A DNA stretch of 64,000 nucleotides from an uncultured Pelagibacteraceae bacterium (lineage in GTDB: Bacteria; Pseudomonadota; Alphaproteobacteria; Pelagibacterales; AG-422-B15), in NCBI GenBank assembly GCA_902622985.1, contig CACNSH010000001.1, forward strand, positions 252,036-316,035, read 5' to 3'. The translations under genes and the position numbers were made by a program. Each line of letters begins with the position of its first letter. The first letter of the stretch is position 1. Below, in pieces: positions 45,825-54,806 of this stretch. The notes under the pieces were generated by a model. The model did no database searches. It saw only the letters and a list, made by a program, of their open reading frames with translations, and had not been told where the DNA came from.

Positions 45825-46841
45825 CTATGATTTATAAAAAGATGTTGTTAGTGCTATTTTTCCAGTAGCCTTACGGGCTAGAATTGTCTCCAAAGCCTGT
45901 TGACCCTTTTCAAGCGGCAACACTTCAGTTACTGGGGCTTTTAATTTTCCCTCTTCATACCAACCAGTAAGTTGGTTCATGTTGGCAAGATGCTCCTGTG
46001 GTTCTAAAGCTGTAAATTGACCCCAAAATACACCAACAGCGGAACAACCTTTAATTAAATACAAATTCATTGGTATTTTTGGAATATAACCAGCCGCCCA
46101 ACCTATAACTAAGAAGCGTCCATTCCATGCAATACTTCGTAAAGCGGGCTCAGTGAAATCTGCTCCAACTGGGTCATAGATTACATCTGGTCCTTTACCA
46201 CCCGTTGCTTTTGAAATTTCTGCTCTAAATTCTTTCACATGATCTCGGTTGGTTAAATCATACTTCCCATAATTAATAACTTCGTCAGCTCCATACTCTT
46301 TGCATACTTCTAATTTTTCATCAGAAGATGCACCAGCAATAACTCTGGCACCCATTGCTTTTCCAATTTCAACAGCTGATATACCAACACCACCTGCAGC
46401 TCCTAGGACAAGTAAATTTTCACCCTCCTTAAGTTGACCACGATTTTTTAGAGCATAGTGTGATGTTCCGTAAGTTAATGTAAAACATGAAGCGGTGGTA
46501 AAGTCCATGCTGCTTGGTTTTCGAAATATATTGGATGGACTTGTTATTACTTGTTCTCTAAAACCACCAAAGCCTATCATCGCAACGACCTCATCACCAA
46601 TTTTCCAATCAGAAACGCTTTCACCTGTCGCACTAATGACTCCTGAGATTTCACCACCTGGCGAAAAAGGTAGAGGAGGTTTAACTTGGTATTTATCTTG
46701 AATAATTAAAGTGTCTGGAAAATTGACTCCAGCAGAGTGTACATCTATCTGTATTTGACTTTTTTTAAGTTCAGGTAACTCGACATCTTCGTAAACTAGC
46801 GAGCTTGGTGGGCCAAATTCTTTACAAACAATTGCTTTCAT
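45825..46841 (-). CDS. NADPH:quinone oxidoreductase-like MDR protein
   Basis: A medium-chain dehydrogenase/reductase of the zinc-independent quinone oxidoreductase group, 338 residues. Start MKAIVCKEFGPPSSLVYEDVELPELKK and the LVLGAAGGVGISAVEIGKAMGARVI block (about 143-167) are typical; no zinc-binding Cys cluster is present. Substrate unknown. It is divergent from ialB with only 30 bases between the start codons, and upstream of the adhesin gene. Confidence 0.88.
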   Translation of the reverse strand: MKAIVCKEFGPPSSLVYEDVELPELKKSQIQIDVHSAGVNFPDTLIIQDKYQVKPPLPFSPGGEISGVISATGESVSDWKIGDEVVAMIGFGGFREQVITSPSNIFRKPSSMDFTTASCFTLTYGTSHYALKNRGQLKEGENLLVLGAAGGVGISAVEIGKAMGARVIAGASSDEKLEVCKEYGADEVINYGKYDLTNRDHVKEFRAEISKATGGKGPDVIYDPVGADFTEPALRSIAWNGRFLVIGWAAGYIPKIPMNLYLIKGCSAVGVFWGQFTALEPQEHLANMNQLTGWYEEGKLKAPVTEVLPLEKGQQALETILARKATGKIALTTSFYKS

Positions 46842-46871
46842 AATTGTGAATCTCGATATAAATTAGCAAAT

Positions 46872-47390
46872 ATGAAATTAATAAATTTCAAACTTATTCT
46901 ATCAATTTTACTGTTGAGTTCAATAAGTGCTTTTGCAGTAATTGATGTCGTGCATCTGGGCTCATTTGGAAAAAGTGGTGCATGGCAAGCTAAAGAATTT
47001 AAAGACGGCACAGCAAAGATCTGTTACATCATATCAGAGCCAATTGCGACGAACCCGTCCGATCTTAATCGTGGCGAGCATGCTCTGATGATCACGAATT
47101 TCAAAGATGATAAGACTTTTCATGAGCCGAGCGTGGATACAGGCTTCACATTTAAACCCAAAAGTATGGTTGAGGTGAGCATTGGCAGTAGTAAGTATAA
47201 ATTTTTTACAGTTGAATCAAGAGCTTGGTTAGCGGATGGAGAGAACGGCAAACAACTCATTAAAGATATGAAAAATGGGGCACGCGTGAAAGTTAAAAGC
47301 ACCTCGAGTCGAGGAACAAAAATTACAGATACATATTCTTTAATCGGATTCACAAAAGCATTAGCAGCAATCGATAAAGCCTGCTCTTAA
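46872..47390 (+). CDS. Invasion-associated locus B (IalB)-like periplasmic protein
   Basis: A 172-residue precursor with a signal peptide (1-22, ending AFA) and the IalB domain: FGKSGAWQAKEF, KICYIISEP (about 52-60, with one Cys), a long FTFKPKSMVEVSIG strand (about 98-111), VKSTSSRGTKITDTYSLIGF (about 140-159) and a terminal Cys171. The family was named from Bartonella invasion, but it is widespread in free-living alphaproteobacteria, so no virulence role is implied. GC in part of it (30 of 60 bases in 47041-47100) is higher than flanks. It sits 6 bases before rlmN. Confidence 0.82.
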   Translation: MKLINFKLILSILLLSSISAFAVIDVVHLGSFGKSGAWQAKEFKDGTAKICYIISEPIATNPSDLNRGEHALMITNFKDDKTFHEPSVDTGFTFKPKSMVEVSIGSSKYKFFTVESRAWLADGENGKQLIKDMKNGARVKVKSTSSRGTKITDTYSLIGFTKALAAIDKACS

Positions 47391-47396
47391 AATAAA

Positions 47397-48494
47397 ATGA
47401 CAGAAGATAAAATCGACTTAATTGGTTTAAGTCTTAAAGAAATATCTGAAATTTTAATTAATAAAGATTTAATAGAGGCTAAAGAAAAATTCAGATCCAA
47501 ACAACTTTGGCATTGGCTTTATTTTAGAGGTGAAACTGATTTTGACAAAATGACGACAGTTTCAAAAGATCTTAGAAAAAAACTAAAAGATCATTTTATT
47601 ATTAGAAGACCAAAAGTAAAATCACATCAAATATCAAAAGATGGAACACAAAAATGGCTCTTGGAATTAAATGATGGCAACCTTATTGAAACAGTTTTTA
47701 TCCCTGAAGAAAATCGTGGAACGTTATGTGTTTCATCACAAGTTGGTTGCACACTTAACTGTAAGTTTTGCTTTACTGGAACTCAAAAATTAGTTCGAAA
47801 TTTAACATCTAGTGAAATTATTTCACAACTTCTTTTGGCAAAAGATAATCTTTCAGATTGGCCAAATGGAAAAGATCGTAAAATTTCAAATATTGTATTT
47901 ATGGGTATGGGAGAGCCTCTCTATAATTATGAAAATGTTAAAAATGCTGCTGAAATTATGGGAGACAAAGAGGGTATACAATTGTCTACTAAGAGAATTA
48001 CCCTAAGCACTTCAGGCATTGTACCTGAAATTATTAAATGGGGTAATGAAGTTGACTCAAGATTGGCAATTTCTTTACACGCAACAAATGATGAATTAAG
48101 AAATGATATTGTTCCTATAAATAAGAAATTTCCTCTTAAGGATCTTATAAAGGCGTGTAGAGAATATCCTCGATCAAAAAATTCTAAACGCATAACATTT
48201 GAATATGTCATGTTGAAGGGAGTAAATGATACAGCGCAAGATGCCCGTAAACTTGTTAAGCTGATTTCTGGAATTCCAGCAAAAATAAATCTTATACCTT
48301 TCAATCCTTGGCCTAATTCGCCTTACGAATGTTCTAGCAAGGAAGAAATCAAGAAATTTAGTGACATAATTAAAAATGCAGGTTATGCAAGCCCAGTTAG
48401 AAAGACCAGAGGGCAAGATATTATGGCTGCATGTGGTCAATTAAAGTCCTCCAGTATAAAAATTAGAAAAAGTGAACTCAGAGCAAATGGATAA
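47397..48494 (+). CDS. rlmN: Dual-specificity RNA methyltransferase RlmN
   Basis: Radical-SAM enzyme that methylates A2503 of 23S rRNA and A37 of several tRNAs. The 365-residue protein has the cluster cysteines Cys118, Cys122 and Cys125 in [14 protein letters not shown], the [12 protein letters not shown] block (about 170-181), and the C-terminal catalytic Cys near residue 346 (MAACGQLK). Length is typical. Its last 8 bases overlap argG. Confidence 0.96.
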   Translation: MTEDKIDLIGLSLKEISEILINKDLIEAKEKFRSKQLWHWLYFRGETDFDKMTTVSKDLRKKLKDHFIIRRPKVKSHQISKDGTQKWLLELNDGNLIETVFIPEENRGTLCVSSQVGCTLNCKFCFTGTQKLVRNLTSSEIISQLLLAKDNLSDWPNGKDRKISNIVFMGMGEPLYNYENVKNAAEIMGDKEGIQLSTKRITLSTSGIVPEIIKWGNEVDSRLAISLHATNDELRNDIVPINKKFPLKDLIKACREYPRSKNSKRITFEYVMLKGVNDTAQDARKLVKLISGIPAKINLIPFNPWPNSPYECSSKEEIKKFSDIIKNAGYASPVRKTRGQDIMAACGQLKSSSIKIRKSELRANG

Positions 48495-49680
48495 AATAAA
48501 CAAAGTAGTTCTCGCATATTCAGGCGGTTTAGACACATCAGTCATTTTAAGGTGGCTGAAAGAAACGTATCAATGTGAAGTGGCAACTTTTACAGCAAAT
48601 CTAGGTCAAGATGAAGACTACGATTTAGTAAAAGCAAAGGCTGAAAAGCAAGGAACAAAAGAAATATTTATCGAAGACCTTAAAGAAGAATTTGTAAGTG
48701 ATTATGTCTTCCCAATGTTTAGAGCTAATCCACTTTATGAGGGCTACTACTTACTCGGTACTTCTATCGCAAGACCTCTAATTGCAAAAAAACAGATAGA
48801 AATTGCAAATCAGATTAAAGCCGATGCGGTATCCCATGGTGCAACAGGAAAAGGAAATGATCAAATAAGATTCGAGCTTGGATACTATTATCATAAGCCT
48901 GATATAAAAATAATCAGTCCTTGGAGAGAGTGGGACTTATCATCAAGAACTTCACTTGTCGAATATGCTGATAAGTACGGGATTGAAATAGCAAAAGATA
49001 AAAGAGGGGAACAACCATTCAGTATTGATGAAAATATTTTGCACTCTTCAGCAGAAGGAAAAGTTCTTGAAGATCCATGGGTCGAAGCGCCAGATTATGT
49101 TTACACCAGAAGTGTTTCACCTGAAGAAGCACCAGATAAAGCCGAAGAAATAACAATTGAGTTTAAAAAAGGAGATGCACGCGCTCTCAACGGAAAGACT
49201 TTAACACCATTTAAAATATTGAAATCTCTAAATGAGCTTGGAGGAAAACATGGAATTGGACGGGTTGATCTTGTTGAAAATAGATACATTGGCATGAAAT
49301 CTAGAGGGATTTATGAAACTCCTGGGGGAACCATTCTATATCATGCACACAGAGCGATTGAGAGTATTACACTCGATAAAGAAGCTGCACATATGAAAGA
49401 TGAGTTGGCGCCTAAATATGCTGAACTTATCTATAACGGTTATTGGTTCTCTCCTGAAAGAGAGATGATGCAATCAATGATTGATAAATCACAAGAAAAA
49501 GTAGAGGGCAAAGTAAGACTTAAACTCTTTAAAGGTAATACGATGATTACAGGACGAGAGTCATCAATGAGCCTGTACAATCCAAATCTTGCAACATTTG
49601 AGTCAGATCAAGTTTATTCTCAAAAAGATGCTGAAGGATTTATAAAATTAAACGCTCTAAGATTAAGAGAAAAGAAATGA
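48487..49680 (+). CDS. argG: Argininosuccinate synthase
   Basis: Joins citrulline and aspartate to argininosuccinate with ATP in arginine biosynthesis. From the ATG at 48487 the protein is 397 residues, starting [19 protein letters not shown]; the [12 protein letters not shown]-pyrophosphatase loop is at 10-18. Other motifs include the [18 protein letters not shown] block (about 115-132). A GTG at 48472 is in frame but would add only five unsupported residues. It overlaps rlmN by 8 bases and converges with folD one base apart. Confidence 0.97.
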   Translation: MDKINKVVLAYSGGLDTSVILRWLKETYQCEVATFTANLGQDEDYDLVKAKAEKQGTKEIFIEDLKEEFVSDYVFPMFRANPLYEGYYLLGTSIARPLIAKKQIEIANQIKADAVSHGATGKGNDQIRFELGYYYHKPDIKIISPWREWDLSSRTSLVEYADKYGIEIAKDKRGEQPFSIDENILHSSAEGKVLEDPWVEAPDYVYTRSVSPEEAPDKAEEITIEFKKGDARALNGKTLTPFKILKSLNELGGKHGIGRVDLVENRYIGMKSRGIYETPGGTILYHAHRAIESITLDKEAAHMKDELAPKYAELIYNGYWFSPEREMMQSMIDKSQEKVEGKVRLKLFKGNTMITGRESSMSLYNPNLATFESDQVYSQKDAEGFIKLNALRLREKK

Positions 49681-49681
49681 G

Positions 49682-50566
49682 CTACTGCTGCCTAAATGCA
49701 GCATCTACCGTATTTTTTAATAAACATGCAATTGTCATAGGGCCCACACCGCCTGGGACAGGTGTAATCGCTGAAGCTATATTTAATACATCGTCGTAAT
49801 CTACATCACCAACAAGTTTTGTTTTTCCAGGTTTATCCGGATGATCAACACGGTTGATACCAACATCAATCACGACTGCTCCTTCTTTAATCCAATCTTT
49901 TTTAACCATTAAGGGACGTCCAACTGCAGCAACAACAATATCAGCTTGTTTTGTAATTTCTTCGATATTTCTAGTTTTAGAATGTACTATTGTTACCGTG
50001 CATGACTCTTCAAGCAGTAATTGCGCCATTGGTTTACCAACAATATTAGATCTTCCAATAATTACAGCGTGCATCCCTTTTAAATCAGGAATACTTTTCT
50101 TAAGCATTAAATAGCATCCAAGTGGTGTGCATGGAGTAAAGGTTTTACTTAATAAGTCGCCTCCTATTGAATTTCTGCCAACATTTATAGCATGAAAACC
50201 ATCAGCGTCTTTTACCGGATCAATTGCATCAATAATGGCCCTTGAGTCAATGTGTGATGGAAGTGGCAATTGAACAAGAATGCCATTTACTTTTTGATCA
50301 TTATTAAGTTTGTCAATTAACTCTAAAAGCTTTTCTTCAGACACAGTGGTATCCAGAAAATGATCTTCAACATCCATTCCTATCTCTTTAGCCATTTTAG
50401 ATTTTGTATTTACGTAAACTTGGCTTGCTGGATCTTCACCTACAAGTACGACGGCAAGGGTAGGTGTTTTATTAAATTTATTTTTAAAATCTTCAACTTT
50501 GATAGCGGTTTCAGCTCTGAGATCAGCTGCGATTTCTTTACCATCAATAATTTTTGTATCAGACAT
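49682..50566 (-). CDS. folD: Methylenetetrahydrofolate dehydrogenase/cyclohydrolase FolD
   Basis: Bifunctional enzyme converting 5,10-methylene-THF to 10-formyl-THF. The 294-residue protein has the [16 protein letters not shown] catalytic-lysine segment (about 48-63), the GILVQLPLP motif (about 94-102), the [14 protein letters not shown] block (about 169-182) and the closing PGGVGPMT (about 273-280). Length is normal. It ends the minus-strand run that starts with the DUF1302 gene, 2 bases from the YggT gene. Confidence 0.97.
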   Translation of the reverse strand: MSDTKIIDGKEIAADLRAETAIKVEDFKNKFNKTPTLAVVLVGEDPASQVYVNTKSKMAKEIGMDVEDHFLDTTVSEEKLLELIDKLNNDQKVNGILVQLPLPSHIDSRAIIDAIDPVKDADGFHAINVGRNSIGGDLLSKTFTPCTPLGCYLMLKKSIPDLKGMHAVIIGRSNIVGKPMAQLLLEESCTVTIVHSKTRNIEEITKQADIVVAAVGRPLMVKKDWIKEGAVVIDVGINRVDHPDKPGKTKLVGDVDYDDVLNIASAITPVPGGVGPMTIACLLKNTVDAAFRQQ

Positions 50567-50568
50567 TT

Positions 50569-50862
50569 TTAGATTGGAATTCCCGCATAAAAATACTCGT
50601 AAAGTAAGTTTCTTATAAAGTAAAGTATCAGTATCAGGACTACTGGCGATATATCAATCCCACCAAGATTTGGGAGAAAATTTCTTATTGGGTTAAGAAG
50701 TGGATCCGTTAATCTTTTTGTTCCAAAATAAATAGCGATAATAATTCTATTCTGAGTATTAAAAATACTCATAGCAATTAACCAACTGAATATGACATTA
50801 ATGATCAATACCCACGTATAAAGATTTATAATTTGATCAACAAGAATTATGAGTGAGTTCAT
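50569..50862 (-). CDS. YggT family integral membrane protein
   Basis: A 97-residue protein with two long hydrophobic segments (about 5-28 and 70-90) separated by the family's linker [27 protein letters not shown] (about 47-73), which is diagnostic for YggT. The function is not firmly established; family members affect osmotic or potassium tolerance and membrane topology. It is 4 bases overlapping the GATase gene and next to folD, a neighbour seen in other alphaproteobacteria. Confidence 0.9.
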   Translation of the reverse strand: MNSLIILVDQIINLYTWVLIINVIFSWLIAMSIFNTQNRIIIAIYFGTKRLTDPLLNPIRNFLPNLGGIDISPVVLILILYFIRNLLYEYFYAGIPI

Positions 50863-51554
50863 GATTTATCTCTAAGAAAATAATTATCTATAAAAGAGTC
50901 TAACCACATATTTATTTTTTTTCCATGACTAAGTCGTTGCTGCATTTGATAATTACGTTTTTGCGCACCCTTCTCTCTAAGCATATATCCTGCAAAATAT
51001 AGCCACCTGAGGTGCATTTTAAGATTTACCTCAGGGTGAAATTGTATACCAACTGCATTTTTATAATTAAATGCTTGTTGAGGGAATGTTTCACCAAACG
51101 CTAAAATATCGCAAGATTTGGGCACAGTGAATCCTTCTTTATGCCATTGAAAAAAAGTTTTTTGGTTTTGAAAAATTTTATGACCATCCCCCGTTGGTTT
51201 TATGTCATAAAAACCAATTTCGAATTGATGATCTTTAGCGCGTTGAACGGTACCTCCCAAATTTTTTGCAAGCATTTGAGCTCCCAGACAAATTCCTAGA
51301 AAAGGTTTATTAGATAATAAAGCTGTTGAAATCCAATCAATTTCATATTTGATATAATCCAAATCATCATTAGCACTTGGTGGTCCACCATAAATAACGG
51401 CAACATCATGTTCGTCCATTGATTGAGGTAACTTTTCACCTATGACTGGTCTTCGAACGTCAAGTTCATAACCTCTTTCACGTAATTTCATGCCTACATC
51501 TCCAGTACTGGACCGAGGTTGGTGAACAATCATTAATGCCTTTTTTGGTTTCAT
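50859..51554 (-). CDS. Class I glutamine amidotransferase
   Basis: A 231-residue stand-alone class I GATase domain, GuaA-like. The triad is Cys89 in LGICLGAQML, His173 and Glu175 in GIQFHPEV. No synthase domain is attached, so it may hydrolyse a gamma-glutamyl compound or act with a separate partner. It overlaps the YggT start by 4 bases and follows an SDR by 16 bases. Substrate unknown. Confidence 0.85.
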   Translation of the reverse strand: MKPKKALMIVHQPRSSTGDVGMKLRERGYELDVRRPVIGEKLPQSMDEHDVAVIYGGPPSANDDLDYIKYEIDWISTALLSNKPFLGICLGAQMLAKNLGGTVQRAKDHQFEIGFYDIKPTGDGHKIFQNQKTFFQWHKEGFTVPKSCDILAFGETFPQQAFNYKNAVGIQFHPEVNLKMHLRWLYFAGYMLREKGAQKRNYQMQQRLSHGKKINMWLDSFIDNYFLRDKS

Positions 51555-51570
51555 AGTCTCAAGAATGAAA

Positions 51571-52341
51571 CTACATTGCGCTTAATCCACCATCAAGAAC
51601 AATTTCTGTTCCTGTCATGAACTTGCTCTCATCTGATGCTAAATACAAAATTGCATACGAAACGTCGTCTGTGTCACCAATTTTATTCATTGGAATTTGA
51701 CGAGATAATTTAGCGACAGCATTTTCTTCACCAAAGGCCTGTTTTAGGGGATCCAGTATAGGTGTATCAACAAAAGCAGGGTGAACTGAATTGCACCTGA
51801 CATCATAACCTTTCTTTGCACAATAGAGTGCAACCGATTTGCTTAGTAAGCGAACACCTGCTTTTGATGAATTGTATGCAGCGGTATTCCATCCAGCAAC
51901 GATTCCAGATATTGATGATAAGTTTATGATCGAACCTTGTCCTGATTTGCTCATTATTGGCACTGCGTATTTGCACCCAAGAAATACACTATCTAAATTT
52001 ACCTGATGGACTTTTTTCCAGATTTCAAAATCTGTAGAGACAACATCTGCACCTAAACTTATTCCTGCACTATTTACTAAAACATTAATTTTACCAAAGT
52101 GATTTTCAGCATTTTCAATTACATTAATCCAAGAGTCTTCATTTGCAACATCGTGGATCATAGTATTAAATTGTGTCTCACTGTAATTTGAAAGTCTTTC
52201 AGGCATGGAATTGATGACTTCCTCATTAATATCTGTCAGAAAAACTTTTGCTCCCTCATCCATGAGTTTCTGTGCTGCGGCAAAACCAAGTCCAGAAGCT
52301 GCACCCGTAACTATCGCTACTTTATTTTCTACTCGTCCCAT
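51571..52341 (-). CDS. SDR-family dehydrogenase (classical, 3-hydroxy/cycloalkanol-type)
   Basis: A classical SDR of 256 residues: TGAASGLG (12-19), NSAG (90-93), Ser142/Ser143, and catalytic Tyr156-x3-Lys160. Its sequence resembles dehydrogenases annotated as hydroxysteroid, cyclohexanol or cyclopentanol dehydrogenases; the substrate is uncertain. It follows the Ycf48-like gene by 6 bases and precedes a GATase. If co-transcribed with the DUF1302/DUF1329 genes it could act on a hydrophobic alcohol or ketone, but that is speculative. Confidence 0.86.
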   Translation of the reverse strand: MGRVENKVAIVTGAASGLGFAAAQKLMDEGAKVFLTDINEEVINSMPERLSNYSETQFNTMIHDVANEDSWINVIENAENHFGKINVLVNSAGISLGADVVSTDFEIWKKVHQVNLDSVFLGCKYAVPIMSKSGQGSIINLSSISGIVAGWNTAAYNSSKAGVRLLSKSVALYCAKKGYDVRCNSVHPAFVDTPILDPLKQAFGEENAVAKLSRQIPMNKIGDTDDVSYAILYLASDESKFMTGTEIVLDGGLSAM

Positions 52342-52347
52342 AGAAAT

Positions 52348-53490
52348 TTAGAAAAACTGAACCATGTTCAAATCAACAGTGTAATAGGTGTCCTGTGAAT
52401 TATTGTCTACTTTAACAAAATTATCATAACATTCTTTCATGCTATGCTTTCTAAAGCCTTCTTCCCCTGCTAATAAAAATTCTTCGCCACCAAGATAGAC
52501 AATTGAAGTATTGCTGAGTCGGTCAGATCTGACACAAGTCTCAACTGTTTTTTTTCTATAGAGATCTACAATGGTGACAGACCCTCCATTTCCACTGATT
52601 GCGATGCGTCCATCATCCATCATAATGGCGTTTGTTAAACTATTTTTTGTTCCTATAAAAATATTATCAAATGCAAATAGCTTACAATCATCTTTGAAAT
52701 ATCCAGCCTCATAACATGCAATTGAGGTAAATTTTTCTGGCGGCACAATATCCTCTGGCCCATAACGTGTTATTAACGTAAGATTTCCTGACATACCTAA
52801 TAGTAAAGATTTACCATCATCAACTTTTATGCCTGACCAATATGAACCATCGTATCCAGTAGATACGACAAGCCAATTTAAACCTTTATCATCTGAAATG
52901 TAATATTTACCTATTTCACCTACTGCGTAAGCTTCATTTGCAGACGATTTCCTCCAAGCTTGTGAGTCGCCATATGCATAATTAAAATGTGGTTGGAAAT
53001 CGTCATCATCCATAAACAAGTAACCCCAAGAATTTCCTCCATCTGTAGTTCGAAGAGATAATGCAAAAGCACCAATTGCTATACCTTCGCCATTGTCAAA
53101 CATATGGATTGAAAGCAAAGGAGCGTCAAAATCAATATCTTCGTATTGTTTTATCCAAGTTTTTCCAGAGTCATTAGTGTGCAATATCGTAGCGTCATGG
53201 CCGGTTGCCCAACATTCTTCTTTTGAAATACAATCTATATCTGTAAGAGTATTTGTGAAAGGAACACTTTCAGACTGAGTCCAATTACCCCCAAGATCAT
53301 CAGAGTATAATATAATGCCATGCTCTCCAACCGCATAAATACGATCATCAATTCGTTCCATTGCATTAATAAGAGCTTTTGAGGACATTTCGTTAACTGC
53401 AGCAAATCCTGTTGCATAATTGAAATTGCTTGCTATTGCACTATAGTTCAGTGCAAAGAATAAAGAAAATACTACAATTAGATTTCTCAT
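52348..53490 (-). CDS. Ycf48-like BNR-repeat secreted protein
   Basis: A 380-residue precursor with a signal peptide (1-20) and a predicted seven-bladed beta-propeller of Ycf48/BNR type. Repeated motifs of the family are visible: IYAVGEHGIILYSDDLGGNW, WATGHDATILHTNDSGKTW, LSLRTTDGGNSW and AYAVGEIGKYYISDDKGLNW. Ycf48 aids photosystem II assembly in cyanobacteria; non-photosynthetic homologues occur beside DUF1302, DUF1329 and MMPL genes and have unknown function. Here it follows the DUF1329 gene behind a hairpin-T-tract, 18 bases before its start. Confidence 0.85.
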   Translation of the reverse strand: MRNLIVVFSLFFALNYSAIASNFNYATGFAAVNEMSSKALINAMERIDDRIYAVGEHGIILYSDDLGGNWTQSESVPFTNTLTDIDCISKEECWATGHDATILHTNDSGKTWIKQYEDIDFDAPLLSIHMFDNGEGIAIGAFALSLRTTDGGNSWGYLFMDDDDFQPHFNYAYGDSQAWRKSSANEAYAVGEIGKYYISDDKGLNWLVVSTGYDGSYWSGIKVDDGKSLLLGMSGNLTLITRYGPEDIVPPEKFTSIACYEAGYFKDDCKLFAFDNIFIGTKNSLTNAIMMDDGRIAISGNGGSVTIVDLYRKKTVETCVRSDRLSNTSIVYLGGEEFLLAGEEGFRKHSMKECYDNFVKVDNNSQDTYYTVDLNMVQFF

Positions 53491-53499
53491 AAGCCCTAC

Positions 53500-53538
53500 T
53501 TAAAATAAAACCCGACTTAAAAGAAATCAAGCCGGGTT
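53500..53538 (-). terminator. Intrinsic terminator or attenuator between DUF1329 and the Ycf48-like gene
   Basis: On the minus strand a 9-base-pair stem with one mismatch (arms 53529-53538 and 53509-53518, AACCCGGCTT against AAGTCGGGTT) with a 10-base loop is followed by TTTTATTTT-like U-tract (53510-53501). It lies 29 bases after the DUF1329 stop and only 18 bases before the Ycf48-like ATG at 53490, so no room for a separate promoter remains. Confidence 0.75.
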
Positions 53539-53566
53539 CTATAAATACTTGAAGTATTTTAGTTTA

Positions 53567-54787
53567 TTATCTTGCGTACCTTCTTAAACCATCAGGTGTA
53601 TAAAAGCTTACAGCTTTTTCCTCACCATTGTAGACAGTTGGCCTTGGAGATAGAGCTGGTCCAAATAGGTTGGTTCCAGAATATGTTCTTGTTGCAAAGT
53701 CCATAGTATACTCACCTTGAACATTACAGTCAGTATCACCTAAACCTGAACCGCCCATGTTGCCCTGTACCGTTGTTTGGTACATTGCTCTCATAAGGTC
53801 TTGATTATCATCATAAGCATCATGATAAACAAGCATTCCAGGTTGACCATCTAAGAAATAGAAAGTTCGTGAAGCATAGAGATGTCTTTGACCAGGTTTT
53901 AATGACGCATGAACAATATGAACGTCTCTTTCTTCAAATCTGACTACATCAGGATTTGGATGATTTAGTGTGAATGTATCTTCCACAGCTGTTTCAGACA
54001 ACATATCGTTATTCATTGGAACGATCATTGTTTGTTTACCTTCGTATGACCAGTCATATCTGTCCTGCGCTCCGTTGAAACCGCCATAAGAGTCAACCGT
54101 AACAATACCACCACCAGCAGTAGTTAATGTGTCATATGTAATGTCAGGAGCTCTTCTAACACGTCTTGTTGCCGGGCTATACTGCCAAGCTTTACGAGGT
54201 TGCATGTAACTATCAATAAAGTCATGAACTAGAGTAACCGTTCCTGCAGTTCTTGGTGGTCCAAGGTTTTTCTGCATGAACAATGCAAATAAATTTTTAT
54301 CTGCATACATTGTTTTTGTGTTTGGATTAGGCGGAAACGATATTGATGTTTCTTGTTGTCCTTGAGTAATTGAACCGTCAGCTTTTACAGTTACAGAAGT
54401 TTGAACTCTGTCAACTGCACTCACTGTTCCAGCATACATTCGATAGTTCCAAACGTAATGTTGAGGATGAGAAGGGTCTGGGAAAGGTACTTGACCCGCA
54501 TTAGGAAGCTCTAATCCTTCATTATCATTTATCATTGTACCGTTAGTTTGGCTGATGGCAGCAATATCAGGCGCTAATGTACAATCTCCACCGTTCTCAT
54601 AAACATCCATTCTGAATGTTTCTGGGTAAGCAGAAAACATATTCAACATGCCTGGCGTTAACATACTTGAATACTCTGATACGTTATCTGCCGTTACAGA
54701 GTATTTAACATGCCCATCAGCAAGAGCTGCTGAAGAAGTTATCATTACAGATGATAACGCAGCAATAATTAATTTTTTTATATTCAT
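53567..54787 (-). CDS. DUF1329 family periplasmic protein
   Basis: A 406-residue precursor with a signal peptide (1-23, ending ALADG) and the DUF1329 body: the motif RKAWQYSPATRRVRRAPDI (about 197-215) is diagnostic, followed by FNGAQDRYDWSYEGKQTMIVP (about 236-256). The family has a LolA/LolB-like fold by prediction and is thought to handle lipids or outer-membrane transfer. The start at 54787 has an AGGAAAGG Shine-Dalgarno; upstream residues are not supported. It is 19 bases after the DUF1302 gene and co-transcribed with it. Confidence 0.88.
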   Translation of the reverse strand: MNIKKLIIAALSSVMITSSAALADGHVKYSVTADNVSEYSSMLTPGMLNMFSAYPETFRMDVYENGGDCTLAPDIAAISQTNGTMINDNEGLELPNAGQVPFPDPSHPQHYVWNYRMYAGTVSAVDRVQTSVTVKADGSITQGQQETSISFPPNPNTKTMYADKNLFALFMQKNLGPPRTAGTVTLVHDFIDSYMQPRKAWQYSPATRRVRRAPDITYDTLTTAGGGIVTVDSYGGFNGAQDRYDWSYEGKQTMIVPMNNDMLSETAVEDTFTLNHPNPDVVRFEERDVHIVHASLKPGQRHLYASRTFYFLDGQPGMLVYHDAYDDNQDLMRAMYQTTVQGNMGGSGLGDTDCNVQGEYTMDFATRTYSGTNLFGPALSPRPTVYNGEEKAVSFYTPDGLRRYAR

Positions 54788-54806
54788 TTTTTTAACCTTT
54801 CCTAAA

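Noticed and set aside
46872-47390. Virulence factor from the IalB name
   Set aside because: IalB-like proteins are common in free-living alphaproteobacteria; no host-interaction locus is visible.
52348-53490. Photosystem II assembly factor
   Set aside because: The propeller resembles Ycf48, but nothing photosynthetic is present and the linkage is to DUF1302/DUF1329.
53543-53559. Second palindrome AAATACTT-G-AAGTATTT as a terminator
   Set aside because: The loop is one base, so it cannot fold well as RNA; the neighbouring hairpin at 53509-53538 is the better terminator.
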